From Dioscorea cayenensis subsp. rotundata (taxonomy: Eukaryota; Streptophyta; Magnoliopsida; Dioscoreales; Dioscoreaceae), in assembly GCF_009730915.1 (NCBI RefSeq), contig NC_052474.1, positions 19,503,501 through 19,567,500 on the forward strand: 64,000 nt of DNA, given 5' to 3'. Every line of letters starts with the position of its first letter. The first letter of the stretch is position 1. Under the pieces are notes generated by a model. The model made no database searches. It was not told the DNA's origin and was given only the letters and a program-made list of their open reading frames with translations. Made by a program: the position numbers and the translations under genes. Below, in pieces: positions 10,758 to 22,196 of this stretch.

Positions 10758-12054
10758 TTGTCTTACATTAGTTGAGCATCACCGAGCATCTTCCTCTTCA
10801 ATAAAACATCAACTTATGAAGTAATCCCTGAATCAATATGTGCGCGCAGTATTAAACTAGTTTTAATAAATGCATACACAACAATTATACACTCTCATTG
10901 AACATGGAAGTCCAACAATGCAAACACAATCCTCATGTCCATATGAGGTTCTATAAACTCTTCGACCATCCTAAAATAAATAAATAAAATAAAAAAGCGG
11001 AAATTAAGTCAAGAGATAGAGAAAGAAGAATTAAGCCAATGACCTCTTAATTGATTGGCAATGAGTGCTTTACATATATAGGATATTTGTAGAGGAGACA
11101 AGTTGAATCTCAACTTGAATAAAGTGGTGAAAACACAAGTGTGTTGAGGTATTAACTCTATATTTATACACATCTCCAACACTTGGCTTGTTCATAATTT
11201 ATAAGAAAAAAAAATTAACATGAGAAGAGATGATCATTTATTGAAAAAACTAAAACTACAACATTAGCACCACCACCACCAAAGCTTCGGCTACCTACAT
11301 ATCGAACACATGCCTATTGTATTGTGCAACTCACCGACAGAAAGAGATGACAGATTGCATAGGATTAATTTGGGTGCTAGATTTTTTAGTGCTTAAAAAA
11401 TACTATATTTTTCTTAAACTATTTATTTTATTAAAAATACTGTTTTGAAGAAAAATAGTCACATTAATGGTGTGTTATTTTCACTCTATATTTTTTTTTA
11501 TATTATTGTATTTTAAAAAAATATTTATATGATTTTATAATTTTTTCCCCTATTCCACCGTTAGTAAAATATACTGACTATTTCTACTGGGTACCACAAT
11601 TTTTTTCATAAATGTAAATGGAGAATGTTGTAAAGGTTGATATATTTATTTATTCATCTATAAGCAAATTTTAAAAAAAATAACTTGGTCAAGGCATACT
11701 ACTTAAATTTGTGAGTAATTTTTTTTTTCTATATTTAATTTATGACTGATTTAGATAAACCCACAAAGTATAGTTATAATAGAAATTAATTTATAAACAA
11801 TGAAAATTTAATGCCCTAAGTGGAACACAAATATAATTAAATATGTTTTAAAAATGTTACACCACATTGAGACCGAATAATGATATTTCTATTAATGGAA
11901 TATTATTCTATAGATGAAATAACATTATTATGATGGAACCAAGTGTTTACTGAGCCATCTTGGTCTTCTTGCCATTCTGTCTCCTTCTTCTATGATGGTT
12001 CTAAGCTCTAGGTGGATCACTCTGGTTTATTTCTTTTAGCTTAGATCAAAATCT

Positions 12055-12105
<51 letters not shown>

Positions 12106-12252
12106 CCAAAGTCAAAAAATATACAGCAATTAAGAAATTCTTTCATTTATTTCATAAAGCTCAATTATATAGGAAAATTTAAAATGTTCAAGATCACAAC
12201 TTACTAGGTTCTCTTGGTTTTAAAAAAACACACATTACTCTGCTACTCTCCT
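10758..12252. other. Spacer between array units B and C
   Basis: Homologous to the A-B and C-D spacers and contains the empty TTTAATAAA target site at 10862-10870. It ends in a TA microsatellite at about 12055-12102. No gene seen. Confidence 0.55.
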
Positions 12253-12957
12253 CTACCTCCTTCTCACCTTGTCATTCTGCAAGGTAAATAAAACTTTAAG
12301 TTATATATAATTTATTGTATTAATCACATTTAATTAAAAAAATATATTTAATTAAAAAACTTACATGGAATTCAAGGAATTGAGAGTATTTCACTTCCTC
12401 CTTTTACCACATCAATATCGGTGGTTCGCATTTTAACTTGAAATAAATATATAAATAAATAAACTACCAATATAGATAACTCTTATTTTTATTTTTTATT
12501 AAACAAATATGACTCACCATGTTAAATCCGGCGATTAGATTGATATCAGCCCATCCTTCATTGTCCATTTGTTTTTTCAAATACCAATCATCTTCTAGAT
12601 TAATATCACTATGAAAAAAACAAAAAATAATACAAAATCATAATTAATGATGAAATAAACTAAAATAAATTAAAAAAAAATTTATACCTGAAATAATACT
12701 CAATTTGTTCGCGAATCAGGTTAGACAATGATTTCTTATTATGTAATGATGATTGATGTGCCCGTGGCTGTGATGGTTGTGACGGCAATGAATGTGCTAA
12801 CGATTGCAGCAGCCTTGGTTGTAAAGCAAATTGTGATACTGATTCCAATGGTAAATAAGATGGCACTTGTTTTTGAGGTGATGAGTAACAATACTGAAGG
12901 AATACATGGTTTTCAAAATTATGAAAATCTGAAGAAAAAAATTATGACATAAGAAGC

Positions 12958-12988
<31 letters not shown>

Positions 12989-13540
12989 TCAATAAAATAA
13001 TTAAATTTTGTCTTATTAATAAAATAAATTATGATAATAGTAAGATTAAAGAGAAAATAATCAAATACAGCCTATTAAACCAATGAAATAAAAACACTAT
13101 AAATTAAAAAAAAACAAATTAAGTTTTTTTTATTATTTTTAAAAAAATTATAAAATATTAAGGTGAGAGTAGGGATAGGGAAAAAAAACCAAAAATCTTA
13201 AAAATTTGTTTAACCATTTGTAAAGAGAATTTTGATAAACCAAAACAATTATAATATAATATAATAATATGCATATGTATAAAAAAGAAAATAAAATAAT
13301 CATCTATTCACCAAAGTAAGGATGCGAAGGTTGCTCCAACGGTGGGCCTACAAAAGATTGATGCATGTAAGAAGAGACGGCCGAATAAGAAGGAAGTGGA
13401 GGTTGGAGATTCACATACATGTTGTTATAACTCATGTTGTTATTATTGTAATAACTTGGTTTTGGTGTTGGTGTTGGTGTTGGTGTTGGTGTTGGTCATT
13501 GGTTGTAGTTGTTTCTATACTGGTTTGAACTGTATTTCAT
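12253..13540 (-). pseudogene. La-motif (LARP1-type) pseudogene, unit C
   Basis: Exons by homology to unit B: 13540-13312, 12928-12688, 12608-12518, about 12436-12365, and 12276-12253. The ATG is present, but codon 15 is TGA (13496-13498) where B has CGA. In exon 4 the acceptor CAG|G has become CAAG, moving the AG by one base, and an extra A in the GTAAAAGG run shifts the frame again, so the La motif cannot be completed. Exon 5 has a TAG right after KVRRR. Exon 2 keeps the intact QIEYYF block. Exon 1 carries an expanded hexanucleotide run directly after the nonsense codon. A short product from the internal ATG is conceivable but would still break in exon 4. Confidence 0.75.
13459..13494. repeat. 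Hexanucleotide (TTGGTG)n expansion in exon 1 of unit C
   Basis: About six units of TTGGTG on the plus strand, which would encode alternating Pro-Thr on the coding strand. Unit B has two to three units at this site and A and D have one or two. The plus-strand frames at 13322-13572 read through this repeat and are not genes. Confidence 0.9.
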
Positions 13541-14490
13541 GGTGGGTAATTAAAAGAATTTTCCAAAAATAATACAACTGAAAACACTAGAAATAGAAAA
13601 TGTGTGTATATATAAATTTAATAGAAATAAATTACCTAGAGAAAGAAACAGAGTGAGAGTAGACTTTGATTTCTATATAAATTCAAATATATTTATAGTT
13701 AGGATTTTATTTCTATTGGAATATAAACTAATCATATCCAAGATTCTCCGAGGGAGTAAGATTTTGATTTCTACTCAAATTCAAATATATTTATTATTTA
13801 TCATTAATTTTTTTAAAAAAATTATTATTTTGTTCTATTGTAATATTTGGATATTATTTGAATGTTTTAAATTATTCACGTCTTAAGCAGTTAAGCGTCA
13901 ATCCTTAGTTTATAAATAAAAGAAAAAAGTAACTAAAAGTTGTCAAAGTTTTATAAAATCACCAAATCAATAATCCCTCTATTTTTTTTAATCCTTAATC
14001 TACTTTCTTTTTTATAAAAAAAAAATAACTTTTCAATTTAACTACCGTGTTAGCTGAGTCAAAATTCATGTAAAAAGATTAGAATGCCATTGTCACTAAA
14101 TTTGAAAATTAAACTTGTTATAAAATGACTGTTTTGCCCACATGACAAATTTCATCAAATCAATATATTTTTAAAATTTTTTAAAATATAATGATATAAC
14201 AACTAGCATAGTTTTTTTTTATTAAATCAATAATTTTAATAAATATCCATTGAGATACTATCTAACATGACTTACCAATCAAGCATGATCCACATATATT
14301 TAGGATCGAAGTAGCATGACTGTTTATATACTGTTCACACACATAATTTAATTAGGGAAAAAAAATCTACACTTCTTCAAAGTTTGATGAAAATGTCAAA
14401 TAATTAAATTGGAAATTTGAAACTTGGAACTTGAAACTTGGAAGTGTCAAATTAAAAGCGACATCACTGCATACACCACCATGCAAGTTA
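13541..14490. other. Upstream region of La-motif unit C
   Basis: Conserved upstream block shared with units A and B; AT-rich, non-coding. The open frame at 13602-13886 falls here and shows no family resemblance. Confidence 0.45.
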
Positions 14491-14492
14491 TA

Positions 14493-15077
14493 GAATATTG
14501 AAACCCCCTCTTAAGCTTAAATCCTCTCCTGAAGATCAGATTGTCCCAGTAATCAAGCTTCAATCCATGAAGATTTTCAGACAAGGAAATGGAGAAGAAA
14601 ATAAATTCAAATTTATTGATCAAATTAAGTGAATGTAAAACTGTATATAATTGTATATATTACAATGCCTTATATATATAAAAAATATATATAGCTTTTC
14701 TTCTCTAATACAACATGTGAGAAAAGAACTAATGATCTGGATAACAGAAAGCCTAACTTACTGTTGGCATGTCTAAACTGTCTTGATGATGTGGCTCAAC
14801 TAACTGCTGAGTTGGACAACCAATTTTTTTTTACAAGAAGAATAGACAACTCGAAGGCCTTGCTAGTCAATAAGGGCACAAGCCTCGGTGGAGCAAGTCG
14901 GGGTGGGGCCAGCGCATACATGGGCGTTGGGACCACCCGCACACAACCACGGCTCACATCTCTCAGAAATGTGCACTCAGCCGAGAATCAAACTCTCATC
15001 ACTCAGTGAAGAGCTCTATCAGCGATCTGAATATCAATAAACCATGTGATCGTTGGCTACTAGACAACCATTTTAAC
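14493..15077 (-). mobile_element. Copia 3' end relic, unit C copy, split by a SINE
   Basis: Same minus-strand LTR and polypurine-tract block as in units A and B. Here it is interrupted near its 5' end by a 240-base insertion (about 14823-15062). The polypurine tract is at about 15069-15077. Confidence 0.45.
14823..15062 (-). mobile_element. tRNA-derived SINE in the unit C upstream region
   Basis: Absent from units A and B at the same point and flanked by GACAACCA direct repeats (14815-14822 and 15063-15070). Read on the minus strand it opens with a tRNA-like part (GCTGATAGAGCTCTT, then a B-box-like GAGTTTGATTCTC) and ends in an A10 tail next to the target duplication. This is the structure of a tRNA-derived SINE. 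GC content is clearly higher than the surroundings. The short open frames across it are not genes. Confidence 0.7.
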
Positions 15078-16653
15078 TCCCCTTCAATTGTCATTAGTTC
15101 AGCATCCCCAAGCATCCTCTTCAATTGCACATCAACTTCTGAATTAATCCCTGAATCAATGTGCAGGATCAAACAAGCTTTAATAAATGCATACACTCCT
15201 ATGAATCTCAACAATTATATGCTCCCATTAAACATGGAAGTCCAACAATGCAAACACAATCCTCATGTCCATATGAGGTTCTGTGAACTCTTCCACCATC
15301 CTAAAATAAATAAATAAATAAAATAAAAAATGGAAATTAAGTTGAGAGATAGAAAAGAAGATGACTTAAGCCAACAACCTCTTGGTTGATTGGAAATAAG
15401 TCCCTGCATAGGATATTTATAGATGAGTCCGTATGAACCTTAACTTGTGCAGAGCGGTGAAAACACAAGTGTATTGAAGTATTAACTTTATATTTATAAA
15501 CATGTCTTTAACACTTGGTTTGTCCACAATTTATAATAAAAAAAATCAAGACAAGAAGATATGATAATTTATTGAAAAAACTAAGACTACAGCACTATCA
15601 CTACCAAAGTTTCAGTTACCTACATATCAATCACATGCTTTGGCTACTATATAGTGAGGCTCATCGACAATAAGAGATGACAAATTGCATAGGATTAATT
15701 TGGTCCTAGATTTTTTAGTGCTTAGAAAATAGCATGATTTTCTAAAATTATTTATTTTATAAAAAATACAGTTTTGAGGAAAAATAATCATACTGATGGT
15801 GTGTTATGTTAACTCTATAATTTTTTTTTTTTTTGATATTATTGTATTTTTAAAAATATTTATATGATTTTATAATTTTTCCCCCTATTTTACCGTTAGT
15901 AAAATATATTGACTATTTCTTAGGTACCACAATTTTTTCCATAAATGCAAATGGAGAATGTTGTAGCGGTTGATTTATTTATTTATTTATTTATTCATGT
16001 ATAAGCAAATTTTAAAAATTAACATTGTCAAGGCTTACTACTTAACTTTGTGAGCAATTTTTTTTTCTTATTTAATTTTATGACTGATTTAAATCAACAA
16101 AATATAGCTGTAATGGAAATTAATTAAACAATGAAAAATTAATAACCTAAGTGGAACACAAATATAATTAAATAAGTTTTATAAATGATACACTGCATTG
16201 AGACAGAATAATAATATTTCTACAAATAGAATATTATTCTACATATGGAATAACATTAATTTACATGCTTGCATTGATGTATAGAAAGAAGGTGTGCTTA
16301 TTCACAAGGATGAATATTTGGGCTCCCTGAAACCAAATATAGTTGTAAAATCAAATCCTTCAAACTTATAATTCTTTTAAGTAAAGACATGAAGTGTTTA
16401 TTTTGTCATCTCGATCTTTTTTGCCATTCATCTCCTTTCTCTACGAAGGTTCTATGTGGTTCCATCTGGTTTATTTCTTTTAACTTAGATCAAGATCTTA
16501 TATATAATCCAATATATATAAACCAAAGCTAGAAAAATATACAGCAATTATGAAATTATTTCATATATTTCACAAAGCTCAATTATATAGGAAAATATAA
16601 AATGTTCAAGATCACAACTTACTAGATTCGATCTCTTGGTTTTAAAGAACACA
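15078..16653. other. Spacer between array units C and D
   Basis: Homologous to the other two spacers, with the second empty TTTAATAAA site at 15179-15187. It retains the segment near 16270-16390 that is missing from the B-C spacer. No gene seen. Confidence 0.55.
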
Positions 16654-17946
16654 TTATTCTGCTGCACTCCACCTCCTCCTTCTCCTCACCTTGTCATTCT
16701 GCAAGATTAATAAAACTATAAGTTGTATATAATTTATAGTATTAATCACATTGGATCAACAATATATATTTAATTAAAAAACTCACATGAATTAAATAAC
16801 TCACATTGAATTCAAGGAATTGAGAGTATTTTACTGCCTCCTTTACCACATCAACATCAGTGGTGCGCGCTTTAACCTGAAATAAATAAATAAATAAGAT
16901 ACTAATATGAATAATTTTTATTTTTTATTAAAAAAATATGACTCACCATATTAAATCCCGCTATTAGATTGATATCCACCCATCCTTCAGTGTCCATTTG
17001 TTTTTTTAAATACCAATCTTTAATTAGATTAATATCACTATAAAAATTAAAAATAAATTATTCATAATCAATGGTGAAAATAAACTAAAATAAACAAAAA
17101 AAAGCTAAAATTTAAACCTGAAATAATACTCAATTTGTTCCCGAATTTTATCAAGCAATGATTTCTTATTATGTAATAATGGTTGATGTGGTCGTGACTG
17201 TGATGGTTGTGACGGTAATGAAGGTGGTAACGATTGCAGCGGCTTTGGTTCTAAAGCAAATTGTGATACTGATTTTAGTGGTAAATAAGATGGCACTTGG
17301 TGTTGCGGTGATCTGTAATAATACTGAGGGAATCCATGGTTTTCAAAATTATGGGAACCTGAAAAAAAATTATATGACATAAGAAGTATATGTACATAAA
17401 TGAAATAATTAAAAATTATTTTACTAACAAAATAAATTATGTTAATAGCAAGATCAAATAGAAAATAATCAAATAAATCCAATTAAACCATTGAAATAAA
17501 AACACATATAATTAAAAAAACTAAAATAAGTTTTTCATTTTTTTTTTCTATTTTTAAAAAATCTATAAAATATTACGATGAGAGTAGAGATACGCACATA
17601 AAACCAAAAACCTTAAAAATTTGTTTAACCATTGTTAAAAAAAGTTTGACAAACCAAATCAATTATAATATAATATAACAATATATGCATATGTATATAA
17701 AAAATAATAATAATCATCTACTCACCAAAATATGATTGCGAAGGTGGCTCCAAAGATGGGCCCACTAAAAGGTGGATGCTTGTAAGGAGAGACAGCCGCA
17801 TAAGAAGGAAGTGGAGGTTGGGGATTCACGGACATGTTATAACTCATGTTGTAATAACTTCTTGTTGGTGTTGGTCGTTTGTTTCTGTACTTGTTTGAAC
17901 CTTTCAATGCATGAAATTGTCTTTGTTTCAAATCTTGGTTTTTCAT
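16654..17946 (-). pseudogene. La-motif (LARP1-type) gene, unit D, exon 1 frameshift
   Basis: Exons: 17946-17726, 17358-17118, 17037-16947, 16876-16805, 16698-16654. Exons 2-5 are fully open and give a complete La motif (KIREQIEYYFSDINLIKDWYL through NDKVRRRRRWSAAE). Exon 1 has a longer N-terminus than B (MKNQDLKQRQFHALKGSN) and one extra A in CCTTTTAGTGGGCCC relative to CCTTTTGTGGGCCC of B. Exon 1 therefore ends in the wrong phase, and joining it to exon 2 gives a stop after two codons. This single lesion is all that separates D from an intact gene, so it could be a recent mutation or an assembly error. Confidence 0.7.
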
Positions 17947-18083
17947 GAATTAAAACCACTTTCCAAGAATAATACAATAACACTAGACATAAGGAAGTGT
18001 GTGAATATATATATAAATTAATCTAACATAAAAAACAAAAAATACATTTTGATTTCCATATAAATTCAAATATATTCATCTTA

Positions 18084-18312
18084 GTCAACCATTGGATAAC
18101 CCAATGGTATGACACCAACGTAGTAGGAGGTCGTTGGCTCAGTCTCTCCCCCAACAAGATCGCTCCACTGCTCGCTCATACATCGCTCATCCCATTCTTA
18201 TACTATTCTCATACATCGTATATTTATCAGTACATCCCGATTCTAGTCTTATTTAGTCTTTCTTTATATTCATAATAAAAAGTGACATTGACTACATTAT
18301 TAAAAATATATA
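18084..18312 (+). mobile_element. SINE-like retroposon upstream of unit D
   Basis: Bounded by an exact 13-base direct repeat, TATATTCATCTTA, at 18071-18083 and 18313-18325. Its 5' part has an A-box-like TAACCCAATGG and a B-box-like GGTCGTTGGCTCAGTC about 40 bases on, the layout of a tRNA-derived SINE. The 3' end is AT-rich without a clean poly(A). The matching regions of A, B and C lack this insert. Confidence 0.6.
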
Positions 18313-18325
18313 TATATTCATCTTA

Positions 18326-19232
18326 TTAATCATTAAAATTTTTTTGGATAATTATATAGATATAAAAGATGGGTAGGATTTTATTTTTCTATATATATTA
18401 GAATTTAAAATAATCATATCTAAGATTCTAAGATGGAGTAGGATTTTTATTTTATTTAAATTCAAATATATTTAATATTTATCATTAACCTTTCTTTGTT
18501 TGAAAAATTATTATATCATTCTATTGTATTTGGATACTATTCGAGTGTTTTAAATCATTTGCATCTCAAATGTCTAAAATAAAAGTAACTAAAAATCCCT
18601 TAAATTTTATTGAAATAACCAAATAATCCCTCTATCTTTTCTATTCCCTAATCTACCTTTATTTATTTATTTATTAAATTACTTTTCAATATAACTATTG
18701 TGTTAACTACGTGAGTTTAGTGTGTCCTTCTCACTGAATTTGAAAAATAAACTTCTTACGAAAAGACTGTATACAATATAATGATACAACAACAGTATAT
18801 TATGTTTTATTAAATCAATAATTTTAATATATATACATGAGATACTATTTAACATGGGTGATATATGCAGTATTGCTTTCCATTATTTTTTTATAATATC
18901 TACTGTAAATTCAATTACATATTGTAAACTTCCTTAAAAGATCATTAATATATATTATGAAACTCTATGAGCATATTAAAAATAAAATTTAAAATTTTAG
19001 GAGGTACCAACAAAAAGTAATAAAATTCATCTTATCAACCACCACCAAATTCTTATGCAAATATCCGTTTTGAGAAAAATCTAATATCATACTCCAAAAG
19101 CCATGCAAGACGAGAATACAACGTGTTGAAATATTAGTTTTACGTCTATACACATCTATGATTTTTTTTTAAAATAAAAATGTTTAACATCTACTTATCA
19201 ATAATAATAATAAAAAAAAATTGTAGACTCAC
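18326..19232. other. Region between unit D and orphan exon E
   Basis: Contains the rest of the unit D upstream block and, from about 19090, a short piece resembling the inter-unit spacer. It lacks the Copia relic found upstream of A-C. No gene seen. Confidence 0.45.
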
Positions 19233-19483
19233 CAAAGTACTGTCGCAAAGGTGGGTGATGCACAAAAGATGGATGCACCGAGGAAGAGGCTGCCAAGTGG
19301 AAAAGGAATTGGATTCCGGCGGTTCACATTCATGTTGTTATAACTTGGTGCTGTTCGTTGGTTATGGTTGTTGTTGTTGTTGTTATTGTTTCTACGCTGG
19401 TTTGAACCTTTTAATGCATCAACTTGTGTTTCATTGACATCCTTATCTCCATCATCTGTTTCAGCTTTTTCTTGCTTTTTCAT
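19233..19483 (-). pseudogene. Orphan exon 1 of a La-motif gene, unit E
   Basis: Reads MKKQEKAETDDGDKDVNETQ, then an Asn-rich run and the family block. The exon 1 donor (GTGAGT) is intact, but no exon 2-5 sequence follows downstream; the homology stops within the intron. A single-base shift near the NPIPFP segment puts the tail (SVHPSFVHHPPLRQYFG in the alternative frame) out of register. The upstream region 19484-20300 matches the array promoter block. This is a partial duplicate, the right-hand boundary of the array. Confidence 0.6.
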
Positions 19484-22196
19484 GATGAAAAAAAACTTCT
19501 GAAAGAAAAAAAAAATACAATGGAGAACAACAAGGAAGATTATAGATAGGAAGTGTCTGTGTGTGTGTGTATATATATAATTCTAAGAAAAACTCATAAT
19601 CTTAAAAAACAAAGACAGAGAAGTGAGATCAAATCTCAGTCTCTCTTGTCCTCTGCAATAATATATATATATATATATATATGAGATAGGCTAGGATTTG
19701 ATTTCTATTGGATTTAAAAGATATGATTTATATTATAATTCAAAATATATTTATCTTTAATCATTAATTTTTTGTGGATAATTATTATCTCTTTCTATTG
19801 TATTTGGATATTGTTTGAGTATTTTAAATTATCTACATCTCAAGTGTTATATATAACAAGTTACTTCATGAATAAAAGGGATAAGTAACTAAGCTTTGTG
19901 AAATCCCCAAATAAAACTTTGATTTTTTTCTTATCCCTAATTCACCCTTTTTTTTTTAAATATACTTTTCAATCAAAATGCTACGTAACAGTGTTAAAAT
20001 TCATGTAAAAAGACTACTAAACTCGTCATTGAATTTGAAAATTAAACTTCTTGTAAAAAAAACCATTTAGCCCTCATTTTAAATATGATACATTTTATTA
20101 TATCAATATTTTTATTTTTCAAAGATAATGATATCACAACTAATATGGTATGTTTTAATAAATATACACTGAAATACTACTACCTAATATGGGTGATATG
20201 GTAGTTCTTTTTATTAAATAAATTTTATAATATCTATTATAAATTCAATCACATTTTGCAAATTTGCTTAAAAGGACCATTAATGTTATGAAATTTTATG
20301 GGCATACAAAAAACAAAATTAAAATTAATGGGAGACAAATACAAAATTTTAAAATAACTCCAGTTTTCCAGCAAAAAGTTGAGATCCAACAGGAGGAGTT
20401 CCCGGGATCACCAATTTTGTTTTATTTTATTTTTTTTTGTGCTTTCACCCCTTGAGAAATATAAATTATATATATATATATATATATATTGTGGGAGCTT
20501 TCCCTTCTTGTGTGAGGATATTTTGGGAATTTCCAAAAAAAATAATAAGGTCTGTTAACAAGATGGATTTAAAAGTAAGTCAACGAAAAAGAGGAACCAA
20601 GAAATATATTTTGACTATCAGAAGAATGTTTAGGAAGAACAAACAGTTATAGGGATCTATAGATAATTTTTCTTAATTAAAATCTCCAAAAATTAGGGAA
20701 TGGTTAAATTCAAATTAAAAATAGAAAAATAATGCTACTTTTTATGGATGATAAAAGAAGACAAATGATCTATCTGCATTTAAAATTGTAGAAATTTTAA
20801 TAGATATAACAGGATATAAACTTTGTATCACTGCACTCTTGATAGGGAAACAAGAAGGAAATAATAAGCACTAACATAATTAAATTAAAATTAAAATTAA
20901 AATTAAAATTAATAAACTACGGGTTTACGATATAGTTGATGTTTTACTAATATAATATAACTAACTGTTGTAATATTTTAATGAGGTTATCCCTTAAATA
21001 TTTTTTCCCTAATCAATCATTAACACATGTTTGAAAGTTTTAAAGAAAGTAATTAATTATATGTGGTAATGTGCCCTGTTTATATTATTTTTAGAATATC
21101 ATAAATCTAATAATTTGTGTATAATTACGAAAAATAGTTTAGTGGAAAATCAAATCAATAGGAAATATAAGTGAAATAAATAGGTTTTTTTTTAAATAAA
21201 TTATTTCGAGATAAATTAACACTACTCCGCATAGATATTAAATTACTTTTAAATAAAACCCTAACACAACCAATAGAATATCACTAGTCAATCTTAAATT
21301 TAAAAAGAAGATAAATGAATGAATTTATCCTCATAGGTTATCACATCGTTGGGGGAGACGCACCTATTATCTTTTTTTAGACTTATTAAAATTTTCTTTT
21401 AAAATTTTCATTAAAAAAATTTTAAAAATTAAAAAAATAATAAAAACGAGAATTTAGCTTAATGTTCGAATTATAGAGGTGGATCACAATCCAGATTTGT
21501 AACTACTTCATAAATAAGAGTATAATTACACAAACACCATCAAAAAGATTTATGAAAATTCTTCAACAGTATTTATTAGAAGGAAAAAAACTAAACTAAA
21601 TTCTAGCATAATTTATACTTAATATTAAATAACATAAATATCTCACTTTGTACTTTTGTAGTCCTTGCGTGAATGACTACTATTTAAAAAATAAGTGGCT
21701 TGTCTACATTTATCCCATTTATATAAATTTTAAAAAACTACAACAACCAATTCAACAAATGCATATATATATATATATATATATATAAATTATTTGAAAA
21801 AATTATAAATTGAGGAAGAAACATTTGTAACCGGATATTAAACAACCTTTAACACAGCTTTATAATAATAAACATGTGAAATTTATAATATCATCATTTT
21901 AAAGCGCATCAATTTTCTCTTCGTCATCATTGTTATGCTGTTCCTCACTTGTTCTATGAATAAACATTCTCAAAGAATGCAAATAAAAGGTCAGATACAA
22001 TGTCCTTTCAAGCGTATGCTATAACAAAGACCTTTTTTTTTTTCCTTTGGGTTATAATATTGAAAAACAACTTGGAACAGAAAACCATACAAAACATCCA
22101 TAAAAACAACCTATGTACAAACCAAAAAGTTCAAGGTTTTAGAAGTAAGTTCTAGTTTAGAGAACTAATATTTAAACTATGTTTTCAAGAGTGTGG
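19484..22196. other. Intergenic region right of the array
   Basis: 19484-20300 is array-type upstream sequence; the rest is AT-rich with TA microsatellites at about 20468-20490 and 21763-21787 and a short (AAATT)n run near 20881. The open frames at 20264-20652 show no recognisable family. No gene supported. Confidence 0.5.

Noticed and set aside
13322..13572. Plus-strand frames over the exon 1 region of unit C (and the same at 9366-9596)
   Set aside because: They read the antisense of the La-motif exon and the hexanucleotide repeat; no family resemblance, and the minus-strand exon explains the sequence.
20264..20652. Two overlapping plus-strand frames right of the array
   Set aside because: Lysine/asparagine-rich AT composition, a TA microsatellite inside, and no protein family signature.
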